From Anagrus nilaparvatae (Eukaryota; Arthropoda; Insecta; Hymenoptera; Mymaridae), in NCBI GenBank assembly GCA_022575985.1, contig JAKSXM010000014.1, positions 15,004,001 through 15,068,000 of the forward strand: 64,000 nt of DNA. The letters run 5' to 3'. Made by a program: the position numbers and the translations under genes. How positions within the stretch are numbered: position 1 is the stretch's first letter; the number at the start of each line of letters is the position of its first letter. Shown here in pieces: positions 53,658-64,000 of the stretch. The notes under the pieces are model-generated. The model did not search any database. It worked only from the letters and a program-made list of their open reading frames with translations, and was not told the DNA's origin.

Positions 53658-54423
53658 TGTTAAGTTATTTGTTAACTTAATTATTCTTATTTTATTTGTT
53701 ATTATTTTAATTTAAAATTATTAATTTCGGTCCTGATTGTTTAGGTACAAAAAACAGTTGTATAATCATTTGAGGGTTTAATGAAAATAGAAGTATTATA
53801 TTTACCTTGTTTAAACCTCTTTTAATTGACTTAAAAACAGGAAATTAATAACAATTTGAATTTTCCACTATAAATTTTATTTAAAAAAAACTAAGTTATA
53901 AAATGTAAAAAAAAATTTAAAAGAACTGAAGTTCAAATGATCAATTCCGATCAAAAATTTGAATATTAATGAATGCCCGCGGCTTTGCAGCCTCCGCTTA
54001 TAAAAGCTTGGAACCATGAATAAATCTGGTGCTTTAACCGACGCTTAATTGTCGTAGGTTAGGAACCCAAGCGACGCACACCCACATGAGTATCCAATCA
54101 AATTGATTGAGTTGACACTCCTCCAAGACGTCATGATCTATATATTTAATTCAATGACCAGAGTATATTCAAAATTTCCAGTCTTATATGATATTTCTTT
54201 CTTACAGAGTTTCAACACTAACACAAACATTGTAGTTATTAAACTCACAATACATGTATCAGTTTGAAAATACTTATTTATCTTATTTACTAATCATAAT
54301 GAAAATGTGCACCTTCCTGGTTTTTCAGTATTTTTGATAACAAATTAGTGGTATCTAATTATTTAAATACAACAATTACACAGATGTATACACATTTTCA
54401 CTATTACATACTAGGCCGTAACA
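53658..54423 (-). repeat. Inner element 5' LTR, 766 bp
   Basis: Right copy, upstream on the element's strand. TG...CA ends; it appears identical to 42728-43493. It is followed by GTAA at 54424-54427. Confidence 0.92.
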
Positions 54424-54599
54424 GTAAGACGAAAAAGATGAGAAAGCCAGATAATTATTCATACCTAAAATTAAAAATTTATTTTGATTCACTATAATGA
54501 AGATTTTAATAGATTTTATTATAAAAAGTTATAGAGAAGATTTTAATAAATTTATTAATATTTATGATAAAAAAGTAAAGAACAAATAATAAAATATAT

Positions 54600-54745
54600 T
54601 TAAGTTACTGTACATTTGTATGGTCTTTCGCCTGTGCGTAAGACATACAAATGTATTATGATTTTATAGTTGCATCGTCGACAATTACATTTATATGGTT
54701 CTTCACCGGTGTGGCGCTGTTCTGTGTAAGTGCCGGCGACGCTCC
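54600..54745 (-). pseudogene. C2H2 zinc-finger fragment
   Basis: On the - strand a frame of about 45 residues reads TEQRHTGEEPYKCNCRRCNY and, after a degenerate helix, LRTGERPYKC, ending in a stop near 54609. HTGE-(K/R)-PYKC is the universal linker of C2H2 arrays. The finger cores have lost their standard C-x2-C/H-x3-H spacing. Probably a decayed host gene fragment captured by the outer element. Confidence 0.65.
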
Positions 54746-57700
54746 AAGATTATATAATATAATAATGTTTAGGAAAGAGGGGAAGAGGGGAGCTAAGTCA
54801 ATAATAAGTCCTTTTTAATTAATGAAAACAAAGAAAGAATTTAATAATAAAAGAGATTAATATTTTATAATTATTTACAAAAAAAACTTAGAACTAGATT
54901 TGGCCATTATAAAAATAAAAGAAATGTTTTGATTAGCCTCGTGGGCCTTAATTATTTTGATGGACGCCATATTTTATTGAATCGTATGTGCGCGCACGGG
55001 TGTCGATTATACTCGTGTAGGTAAGATATAAAATAAAAGTATACAAAATTATCACGAATATTCTCGCCACGCGCACTCGCACATAGATAATTTATCACTC
55101 ATTCATACACATATATTTCACTCATACATACGCGTAACCGCGTGAAAATAACTTTAATAAACGAAAATGAATAATTAAATAAAACGAAATAATAATAACC
55201 CGAGGTACCTTTTCTTGAAATCTTGAGTCTTCTTTCTGGTCAGGCCTGGCTGAAATCTTCTTTCCTGGATTTCTTGTTACTTGGCCTGGTTACTGGTACT
55301 GGTTACTAACTATTAACTTTTGGTTTGGCTGGAGCTTCTAATCTTTTGAGCTGCACTTGAATCCTTTACTTCCAGGTGCATAAACATACACTAAATTACA
55401 CTGAGGGGAGAGCCCATGCTCTCTCCCTCTCTTAGAGAGCACTTTCTCACAATAGCTGTTAACTGTTCAGCGGCCGAGACGAGAGTGACGAACTCCCGCT
55501 TGTTCATACTTTTTCTATGTTCCCGGCGTCTAGCTTAGTTAAATTCGCTGTTTCTTAATTAGAAAAGACGCACGAAATCACAAAACATTTAAATATGAAT
55601 ATTATCATAATCCTTTACTTTTATAATGCAAATTATTGCATTACATCACAAACAAATAAACTTGAAATACAATTTAACCATTTTACAAAAGAGAGAGATA
55701 CAAATAGAATTTAGACTGTACATAAATAAATAAATAAAAAAATACGATTGTGAAAATATAATGGGTCTATGTAACTGACGTATAAGTAGCCCATAAATAA
55801 GACGTAAAACAGGTCCATATATAGGAGGTAAAATAATGCCCATAAAAATCAGAGGTAAAATAAAATTCTATAAATCTAATGCGCAATCAGATTCATAAAT
55901 CAGAGGTAAAATAATGTGCATAAATTAGACTTCAAATTTGGCCTATTAATCAGACGTAAAAATATATAACAAGAGGTTAAGAGATATAAAAATTACATTA
56001 TAATTAATGTTACATTCAATTAAATTTTAGTATAATCCACCATGCCTAACTTAATTAAAATAAGATTCAAGATGTCATAAACTTGAAAATTAGAACATCC
56101 AGAGAAGATTGAAGTTTCAAAAAATATAGTAAGTAGACTGAAAATTAGAAGTATGAAGAAGTTTTAGAATTAAGATTTGAATGAAAAATAGAAAAACAGA
56201 AATTTGAAGACTAGTAATCTTGAAAAATAACAAAATTATCCTCATACACATAAATCTAAATATGCAGATCTAAGTCTAAATATAAAGAATAGCATTAAAG
56301 AGGTTTAATAAAAAAAAAAAAAAACAGAGAGGTAACAAAGTTGAATGGGTACAATTATTAAAAGGTACAATAAAAAAAAAAAAAAAGGTTTATAAGAAGT
56401 AAAAATTGAAAGATTTACACGAGTAATATCAGAGGTAGCCTAGAAAAGTTGAAACTATCAGGTTACTGTGATTTGGTGAAAAGATGATTTTAAATGTAAT
56501 TATCATTATGCTAAAAGATTATTAAGGTTTATGAGAAAGTTTTATTAATATGATGATGCATTCTTGAAGGCAATTAAGAAAACATAATAACATGTATTAT
56601 AAAGTATTAATATGAAAAAATGAGTCAGATTTAAAATAAAAATTAAATATATAAAATAAATGTATATTAGTACAATGCAATGAGTTTTCAAGGCAATCGC
56701 AGAAAAGGATGTGGTTCTGCGATTGGGAGGGAGAAATTGGAATAACTCATTGGTTAAAAGTATTGATTAGAAAAGTAAGACTTAATTAAAAGATGAAAAA
56801 TAATACGATTAAAGTTAAAAAGATGAAAAATAAAATTTCAAGGCTCAATTAGTTTAATAAAATAAACTGAATTTGCGATACAATATATTCACCTATAAAT
56901 ACCTAGAAGTTTTAAAAAGAATGACATTTTGTGATATATTGATAATTAGGATTGCCATAAAAGTATTAGAAGGTTAAGTTACCTAAAACTTTGCTATATT
57001 TACAAAGTTAAGCTGTAAGTAAAATTAAAGTAAAGTTCCAAAGCAACAAAGGTTAAGTTTTCTATTTATGATATCTGCTCTTTAAGCTTGATTGTCAGAA
57101 AATCAAAAACAGCTTATATTCGATTACATTAACTCAGGTCTTCAATATTTAAGCGAGAAAAATAAGAATTATGTGTAAACGACTTCAATGTAGTACAAAA
57201 AGCCTGGCTCCTAAGAAAACTATGATGATAAAGTAACCAAAACAATTTAAAGATGCAGTTTGAAGTTTTAGGAAAATAAAGGTTTGTTTAAAAGATTATA
57301 TTTAAAATTGGTAGAGGTTATATTAATTTGTCGAATTTCAAAAATGTAATAAATATACCTAAAGAATAAGCTAACAATTTAAAAATCTCCTAATAAACAA
57401 ATACAACATGTATAAATAAAGAATCAAGAAAACACATGTATAAAAATCAAATTAAAAATCTGATTTAAAGTTGAAGTATAAATTAGATTTAGAAATTTTC
57501 AGATGGTTGTTAAAATAATATTTCTAAATAATGATATTTAAAGAAAAGTATCTCTTAAATTTAAAATGCAAAAATGAAAGGATTAATTCTGTATTCTCTA
57601 AAATAAATAAATAAATAAATAAAATTTATAGAGTTGACTAAGATGGTTGTTGAAAGAATAATCCTGAGTTTTGTTTGAAATACGTAAGTAAAAATGTCAA

Positions 57701-58978
57701 AGTTAAAATAGGAATCTAAAGCAGCAATATAGGTAATAGATAGAAAGAAGTATCAAAGATGTTTTAAATAATTACTAAATCATCAAAAATATGTAAATAA
57801 AATTAGTGTACGTAATTAAATTTAAACGAGGTAATAAATTTAGAAGATTTAGAGACTTTGAATTTTTAAGAATTAGACAGTTTTCTAAATACAAAAGTCT
57901 AAATGAAATAATTAGAAGGATCTGAATATAAAATTAAATGCAGAAAGTTTAGAAATAAGTTATGATAATTTAGAAATACTCTTGACAGAATATTAAAAGA
58001 GATTTAATAATAAAAGAAGTTATATAGTTAAAATATTAAAGAGCATTCTAGAAATTAAAATTCATGAGTAAATAAAAATTATAAGCTAATATATTTGTTT
58101 GTAGATATTATTAAAAGTTCATTATATGAAGCTATTATATCTATAAACAAAAAGTTATAGTTATAGAGTTAAGATATTTTTCTTTCAGAAGTAGTAAGAA
58201 TTTATAGGATGATAAATTATAAAAATTTAACTTGCTGTAAATGATTTCAATCATATGTTAGATATATAAATTGGTTCAGGTGAAAATTTAAACAGAGTCT
58301 ATATATAGAGAAAGTGCAATGAAAAGAAGAAAAAGTTGAAAACAATTAGCAGAAGAAGAAAAATATACATGAAACTTACAAACATAATTTTCATCTAATG
58401 AAAACTAAGATAATAAGAAGATTACAAAATGGCAGAAATTCTAGTACAGTATCTGTAGAAGAATTTCAAAAGAAATAGTAGCCTTACAGTAATAGTTGTT
58501 TTGTCAGAGTGAGAAGGTGTCTTGAAAGCATTAATAAAATGTTTTAATTATTTGAAAAAGGCTTCTAATCAATAGAAAGAGTTTTGAAAAAGTTTAAAGA
58601 ATTGAAAACAGCTGCAAGACTTATAACTAAAAGTTACTTAAAGAAACCTATTTTTAATTGAAAATGGAACTAATATTAAAATGAATCTCTGTCACAAATA
58701 AGCTAATATTAGTTTAAGAAATAATATGGGCTCCAGTATGTTAAGTCAGTAATATGGACTTCAGTAACTTAAGTCAAAAATCATCTAGTCAACTTGTAAA
58801 GAAGTTATAAATGAATATAGTCATATAATTTGTTTTACTTGCAATTAATTTTTATTATTATTTTGACTTTATATAATTTGTTATATAATTTAAATTTTAA
58901 AGATGTTTATGTATTTGTCTGTAAATAAAAGATACCTCTCATATACCTAATAAAACTAATATGAACGTAAAAGAAATT

Positions 58979-59230
58979 TTCAGATGTATAAATTTCAGAT
59001 GCATAAATTTCAGACGTACAAATTTCAGATGTATTAATATCAGATGTATCAATTTATAACTAAATGATTAATTTATAATCAATATAAATTTCAGATGTAC
59101 AAATTTCAGATGTATTAATATCAGATGTATCAATTTATAAATAAATGATCAATTTATAATCAATATCAATTTCAGATGTGTAAATTTTAAGATATATAAA
59201 TTTCAGATGTATAAAATTTAAGACGCATAT
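58979..59230 (+). repeat. TTCAGATGTATAAA short repeats
   Basis: More than ten copies of TTTCAGATGTATAAA or close variants at 14-30-bp spacing, just upstream of the polypurine tract of the outer element. Confidence 0.75.
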
Positions 59231-59347
59231 AAAATATAAGACGTATAAAATTTCAGACGAATAAAATTCAGTCATGTAATAATTAAGATGTATTATAAAT
59301 AAAAATTAATCTTATAATATGTCAAAACTAGTATGTTCAGAATTGAC

Positions 59348-59359
59348 AAAGGGAGGGAG
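59348..59359 (+). promoter_or_regulatory. Polypurine tract of the outer element
   Basis: AAAGGGAGGGAG immediately before the 3' LTR, on the + strand, confirming orientation. Confidence 0.85.
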
Positions 59360-59692
59360 TGTAAGAAATAGCTTTGTCATTTCTTACATATTTATATATG
59401 TATTTGAATATACAGTTTTGTATATAAATATAAGAGATGTCACTAGGGTGTTGAATTAGATGAGAATCTAAAGTAACCATCCCCTCTTAGGGGATTAGGC
59501 CCTCGGGCCTCTCTCTATGTATATAAGTTAGTCGTCGATGTAGTGACCGTATACTGTCGCAATGTATTGTGTGTATGATGAGAGTAGATAATATATGAAA
59601 TAAATAAAGAGTTGGGATGTTTAAAAGAACATAATGAGTGTTATTATTGTAATCAACCACCAACCCTCAACCTATATATTCTAAATCCTTTA
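59360..59692 (+). repeat. Outer element 3' LTR, 333 bp
   Basis: Same length and, by eye, same sequence as 39192-39524. It is followed by the target duplication GATCA at 59693-59697. Confidence 0.92.
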
Positions 59693-59697
59693 GATCA

Positions 59698-60957
59698 CAA
59701 GCGTCGTAATAATATGTTTATATTCATATTAAAATTATTAATTGTTACTCTTTATTAGAATCACGCGTTTAGTTTTTTAGATTAAATAAAATAGTTTTGG
59801 AAAGCCATCGCAGGCTATATTTAACACACGAAATAATTGTATTAGTATGTTTGTATGTGTGTGCAATATAGTGACGTCACGTAGCATAAATTAAATATTA
59901 TACAAGAAAAAGTTATGGCACGGTAAGCCACGTTATTTATACCATGGCAGACTGCAGCTGCCCACAGTATTGTAATAATTTTATAATCATCACCTAGTTT
60001 ATCTTTTTCAATAAAATTTATATATTTTTATATTACAAATTAGTTAAATAATTCTATTTATTTATATTACTACCTAAGCTCAAAGTTACCCTTTTCCCAT
60101 AATTTACTCTAAAAAATATAATTATTTATTTATATCATTTATTTCATTATAAATTTTTTAAATTCTATCAAAATGTGCAGATAAGTAAGATAATAAATTA
60201 TAATAAATTTCAAATACTTTTATAAAATAAATGATTAAATAAATTTTTTAATAAATTAAATATTTACAAAGGAAAATTAAAGTAACATTAAAAATTTGTA
60301 AAATATTTTTTTTAAATGAAATGCTAGAGTATCAATTTGATGACCTAATTTTAATATGTGTACTGAAATAATAACATTATTTTTAACAAAAAAACCTCAA
60401 GCATACCACGAATTATATGATTTGTCGAAATATTATTTAATTACTCAGATCCTATAAAATTACATCTAATTAATTCATTATTAGATACAGCCCTAATTGT
60501 TTTGACAATTAGTTGTTCACAAACAAATATTTGAGTTTTTATTTTCTCCTCCGTTTTATCACCATAAGAATAATGAATCAGTAGAATTAATTGGAATGAC
60601 AGAAACAAATTTTGTAATATTGTCTCTTTAAATAAAACAAATTAAATGTTTAATTTCATAAAAGTTTAAATCGTGAGTTTAAAACATATTATAATAATTC
60701 ATAATTCAACTAATATTCAAAGCCACTATTACAATAGTCATTGGAAGAATATTTTTTTTCTTTAAAAGATTTTAAAAATATATTTGCACAATATTTTATA
60801 AATTCATCCACGTCAGTTACATCTTCTATCCTTTTTCTATTAAAAAATAGGCGCAATGAAAAAATTAAAGGTAATTTTTAAAACAAATCGATTTGAGGTG
60901 AAAACAAATTTTTTTCATGCTCAAACGATAAAAAATCACCTGAAAACATGAAGAAAA
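59698..60957. other. Intergenic AT-rich DNA right of the LTR elements
   Basis: About 1.2 kb without a supported gene or element. A slightly GC-richer patch near 59910-59970 (CATGGCAGACTGCAGCTGCC) was not identified. Confidence 0.5.
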
Positions 60958-61262
60958 TTAAAATACGCTGCCAACTAACTGGTACTAAGGTTCCTGAAAC
61001 AATGAGCTTAATACTTCAATTTGCCACAGATATCATCGATTACAACCATGCAGTCATACATACATTTCTAAAACTTTTAAAAGTTTTTTTTATTGATCAA
61101 AAATTTTGGAACAAATTTTCAAAAAATGGTTTATCAGATTCGAGATATCGAGTAAAAACCATATTTTCAAATATAAGTACTTTCATGGAACTGAATAAAG
61201 TATTACATCCAGAAACAAACAAAAATATTGCAGTTTTTTTAATTTTTTTGTTTTTTTAATTT
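60958..61262 (+). repeat. Degenerate 0.3-kb direct repeat, copy A
   Basis: Matches 62024-62336 over about 300 bp with scattered differences and a few indels (shared TTTTGGAACAAATTTTCAAA, TCAGATTCGAGATATCGAGT). The 103-aa ORF here is not conserved in copy B, so it is not treated as a gene. Confidence 0.8.
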
Positions 61263-61775
61263 GAGAATAAAATTTAAATAATAATAAAACACCTTAATTT
61301 CAGAGCTTTACTTTGAAAAGAACTCAAGGTGAGACGAGTACAGAATTTTTGGAAACTTGGTATTACTTGGTATTATATGTTAGTCAAAAAATGTAATTTT
61401 TACATTGACTAAAAAATTGAGGCTTAAGAGCTAAAATTCATTTTCTGAAGAAAAATTTTCTGAAAAATTCTATAATTTATTTTAAAAAGCGAGAAAGATT
61501 TTGTTGTTATTTCAATTGAATAATTAAAAAATTAAATTTATCAACTAATATTTTTTTTTAAATTATTCTAAGTTCATGTTTAATTTTAAAAAAATTAAGA
61601 AATTTTCGATGTGTTATTAAAAAGAAAATTATTTCATGAATTAATTATTATTTATTAAAAAAATATTAAATAAATTATTAAAGTGAAAAAAAATAATAAA
61701 TTAAATAATATATATCATAGTTTAGTAATAAAGAAATTGTACAGAGGAGTAACTATGAAGCTATTCCGTAGTTAA

Positions 61776-62026
61776 TTAAGTGGAAGACAACAAAAAGTCA
61801 AGTATCAAGAATTCCACCGTACTTATTAAGAATAATTACAACTGGTGTTTCCCAAGGAATGATATTGGGTCCGATTTTATTTATACTTTATTTAAATGAT
61901 CTTCTATATAAAGATTTTATTTGTAGAGAATACCTCGGAAATATATATCGGAGCAATCTTCGAATAATACATTACAGGCTGTAACTCTATGGTTTAAAAA
62001 CAACAAGCTTACAGTTAATATTAAAA
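61776..62026 (+). pseudogene. LINE reverse-transcriptase fragment
   Basis: Contains TTGVSQGMILGPILFILYLN (RT box 4) at about 61838-61897 and WFKNNKLTVNIK near 61990-62025, with the FADD region between them lost or scrambled. A frameshift precedes it near LSGRQQKV at 61776. Lies between copies A and B of the direct repeat. Confidence 0.7.
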
Positions 62027-62640
62027 TACCCTTGCCAACTAGCTGGCACTAAGGTTTCTCAAACAATGAGTTTAATACTTCAATATCTCCGATATCACCG
62101 ATTACAAGCATGCAATCATACATTCATTTCTATTAACTTTTAAAAGTTTTTTTATTGATCAAAAATTTTGGAACAAATTTTCAAAAAATTAATTATCAGA
62201 TTCGAGATATCGAGTAAAAAATATATTTTCAAATATAAGTACTTTCATGGAACTGAATAAAGTATTACATCCAGAAACAAACAAAAATATTGCAGTTTTT
62301 TTAATTTTTTTGTTTTTTTAATTTTGAGAAAAAAATTTTGAAAAAATTAAGTATTAGGTCCAAAAAATTACTATAAATGATATTTATAAAACTATTACTT
62401 TCATAGAAATAAATTAGGTACTACGTCCAAAGAGAAAAAATCATTTGGTATTTTTTTTATTTTTTTGTAACAAAAATTTTGTAAAAAAAATTTTCAAAAA
62501 ATGAATTACCAGATTTGAGATATTGAGTAAAAATCATACTTTCAAATATAAGTACTTTCATGGAAATAAATGAGGTATTACATCCAAATTAAAAAAAAAA
62601 ATTAGTTTGAGATTTTTTAATAAAAATGAAAAAATAATAG
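62024..62640 (+). repeat. Degenerate direct repeat, copies B, C and D
   Basis: Copy B (62024-62336) matches copy A. Two weaker partial units follow (about 62337-62460 and 62461-62640), sharing TACTTTCATGGAA and GTATTACATCCA-type segments. Confidence 0.65.
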
Positions 62641-62734
62641 GTCAAAAAATTATTTGCCAAGAAAATTTAATAAATTTGAACTAACGCAATTGGATGCAAT
62701 AATAGCTCTTTTATGAATTAATAAAAATACACGA

Positions 62735-63348
62735 GGAAGGTTATCCGATACGACCAGTAGTAGCCTATATAAACACACCTTTTTATTTCATATCGAAGTT
62801 GGTACTTGATATATTAAGCAGCTATTGCAATAAACCATAATCGCACATAAAGAATAGTACGGACATAATTGAAAAAATAAAAAGTATAAATATCCCTGAT
62901 AATTACAAAATAATATCGTTAGATGTCGTTTCTATGTTAACAAACATTTCTAAAGACGATGTCATTCAAAGCCTGTATAAAATATTCAAAATCTTATCAA
63001 AAAGATCAAATTTGCCATTTGTAGAAATAATCAAAGCAACCGGAATTGCTTTTTGACAATAATTATTTTACGTTTCAAAACGTAACGTACAGACAAATTT
63101 CGGGGACACCTATGGGGATTTCGTATGTAATATATAATAAATTCGATTTTAAGCCGTTATTTTATTACAGATATGTTGACGACATTATAATGTGCGTACC
63201 AGACGAGAAAATTAATGACACACTAGACATTTTTAATAGTATAAATCCCAATTTGCGATTCACTAAAGAAATAGAAAATCCTCAAAATCACAAAAGTACG
63301 TATTCGAGCCGTATTGTACACTATCAGACTAACCTTCTGGTCAAATAA
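62735..63348 (+). pseudogene. Penelope-like reverse transcriptase remnant
   Basis: Ordered traces: EGYPIRPVVAYINTPFYFIS at about 62735, IISLDVVSMLTNIS at about 62912-62955, YRQISGTPMG at about 63079-63110 and the catalytic YYRYVDDIIM at about 63163-63192. All fit Penelope-like reverse transcriptases. The roughly 40 residues normally between GTPMG and RYVDD are mostly absent. In-frame stops are at about 62831 and 63346. Confidence 0.75.
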
Positions 63349-63860
63349 AAAATTTCCATGGTACATAATTTAGCTGATAAGGCAACATTATTAGCGGATA
63401 AAAAATTTCATGAAAAGCATCTAAGAATTACTAAAGAAACATTGCAGGCTAATAGGTATCCCAAAAATTTTATAAAAAAATATACAAAAAAACGGCTAAA
63501 TTTTAATAAACTAAGGAATAGAGAAAAAATATTAAAACAAAATGCGGCAATATATAAACAAAAAAACATTATAAAATTAGCTTACATACCAAACATATTT
63601 AACAGTGTGACTCAAAAATTACGAAAATACAATATTTTAATAGTTGTTTACAATAATAACAATCTTTCGTGTATAATTAAAAAGGGAAAGGACGATATAA
63701 AAAATTCCAATCGCACCAACGTGTCATATATTGGCGAAAAACGTTGAATTTGTAAACGGATGGAGAGCCATTTGAAAAACATCAAGAATAAGTTAGATAA
63801 ACCAATACCTAATCATTGCAAACTGTTGCATAATATGGATTTTAACAATATCGCGTGCTT
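63349..63860 (+). pseudogene. Penelope-like C-terminus with GIY-YIG endonuclease trace
   Basis: Continues in the same frame after the stop at 63346: VHNLADKATLLADKKFHEKH, LQANRYPKNFIKKYTKK, typical of the thumb/linker of Penelope elements. Then NRTNVSYIGEKR at about 63712-63744, where YIG corresponds to the second half of GIY-YIG. A stop follows at 63747, after which MESHLKN and HCKLLHNMDFNNI continue the domain. The GIY half and the CCHH finger are not recognisable. Confidence 0.65.
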
Positions 63861-63900
63861 ATATGCCAAAAAATCAAAAACCAAAATTTGACCCATCAGA

Positions 63901-64000
63901 ATGGTTATTATATCACAATCCTACTTTGAAAATTATCAAAAATTTCTGCATATTTATCTAAAACGATCCTTAACCAGAAATTTTCGCGTCAAGTTTTTAC
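63901..64000. other. Right window edge
   Basis: AT-rich sequence, possibly still part of the Penelope-like element. Nothing else recognised. Confidence 0.3.

Larger units (their letters stand above)
42728..54423 (-). mobile_element. Inner errantivirus-like LTR element with two glycoprotein genes
   Basis: 11.7 kb, transcribed on the - strand. Identical-looking 766-bp LTRs (TG...CA), GTAA target duplication, tRNA-Lys-like primer-binding site at 53637-53654 and polypurine tract at 43494-43507. Gene order along its own transcript: 107-aa basic ORF, 65-aa membrane ORF, 209-aa repeat protein, truncated integrase, 662-aa glycoprotein, 537-aa glycoprotein, 317-aa cysteine-rich protein. Gag, protease, reverse transcriptase and RNase H are not found. 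Errantiviruses normally have gag-pol-env with one env. The LTR identity indicates recent transposition despite the lost polymerase. Confidence 0.85.
54428..59347 (+). other. Outer element internal region, right part, non-coding
   Basis: No frame longer than about 65 codons. Contains a C2H2 zinc-finger fragment at its left end, a GC-richer patch around 55200-55560 with CTCTCTCCCTCTCTTAGAGA, and a long strongly purine-rich (A over T, G over C) stretch from about 56000 to 58800 on the + strand. Confidence 0.6.
39192..59692 (+). mobile_element. Outer LTR retrotransposon, non-coding, 20.5 kb including nested element
   Basis: Two 333-bp LTRs, GATCA target duplications, primer-binding site and polypurine tract are all in place. 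Without the inner element the insertion is 8.8 kb. Its internal 8.1 kb has no gag, protease, integrase or reverse-transcriptase frame, so it is a large non-autonomous derivative (LARD-type). Internal DNA is AT-rich with recurring TTCAGATG motifs on both sides of the inner element. The two LTRs show no difference I can find, so insertion was recent and enzymes were supplied in trans. Confidence 0.9.
62690..63900 (+). mobile_element. Penelope-like element, decayed
   Basis: Protein traces run from the reverse-transcriptase palm through a GIY-YIG-like end, interrupted by stops at about 62831 and 63346 and by a deletion after GTPMG. The flanking ends and any terminal repeats are not defined. Confidence 0.75.

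Noticed and set aside
55646..55843. 65-aa ORF on the - strand of the outer element
   Set aside because: Short repeated CCCATAAATAAGACGTAAAA-type units produce the open frame; no support as a gene.
60948..61259. 103-aa ORF as a gene
   Set aside because: The same DNA recurs at 62024-62336, where the frame is broken; it is a repeat with low-complexity sequence, not a conserved protein.

Overview
The window is AT-rich DNA (roughly three quarters A+T) from an animal with spliced genes. It is almost certainly an insect: it carries a sidestep-family neuronal immunoglobulin receptor gene and an arthropod-type load of transposable elements (R1-like and Jockey-like LINEs, an errantivirus-like LTR element, a Penelope-like element, Mutator-like and hAT-like DNA elements, fold-back elements). 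A hymenopteran is plausible, but the order cannot be fixed from this window.

The only host gene I can support is the 3' half of a sidestep-like gene on the + strand. It has five exons here: 3969-4128, 4207-4509, 4608-5045, 17075-17287 and 30477-30544. They join in frame through canonical GT/AG sites and encode the end of one Ig domain, a second Ig-like domain, an FN3 domain, one transmembrane helix and a short cytoplasmic tail. The 5' exons lie upstream of the window. Two introns of 12.0 and 13.2 kb are packed with repeats: a 4.4-kb palindromic element with a LINE at its apex, a 3.1-kb palindrome interrupted by a minisatellite-bearing Helentron/DINE-1-like element and followed by further members of that family, a 1.1-kb palindrome, several TIR elements, and a hAT-like element enclosing a Mutator-like element with transposase remnants.

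From 30.5 to 39.2 kb there is intergenic DNA with a second copy of a small fold-back element, a pogo-like TIR remnant, a decayed R1-like LINE on the - strand (with a self-complementary MITE inside it), and another 0.7-kb palindrome.

From 39,192 to 59,692 there is a 20.5-kb nested pair of LTR elements. The outer one has two 333-bp LTRs that look identical, a GATCA target duplication, a tRNA-iMet-type primer-binding site and a purine tract, but no gag or pol. The inner one (42,728-54,423, - strand) has two 766-bp LTRs that also look identical, a GTAA target duplication and a tRNA-Lys-like primer-binding site. It encodes a truncated, frameshifted integrase followed by two different predicted membrane glycoproteins (662 and 537 aa) and a 317-aa cysteine-rich protein. 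Its reverse transcriptase is missing, and three small ORFs with no recognised function lie in front of the integrase. This is the most unusual object in the window: a recently mobile, RT-less element carrying two apparent envelope genes.

The last 4 kb hold a degenerate repeat with a LINE fragment embedded in it, then a decayed Penelope-like element with reverse transcriptase and GIY-YIG remnants. No rRNA, tRNA or CRISPR was found.
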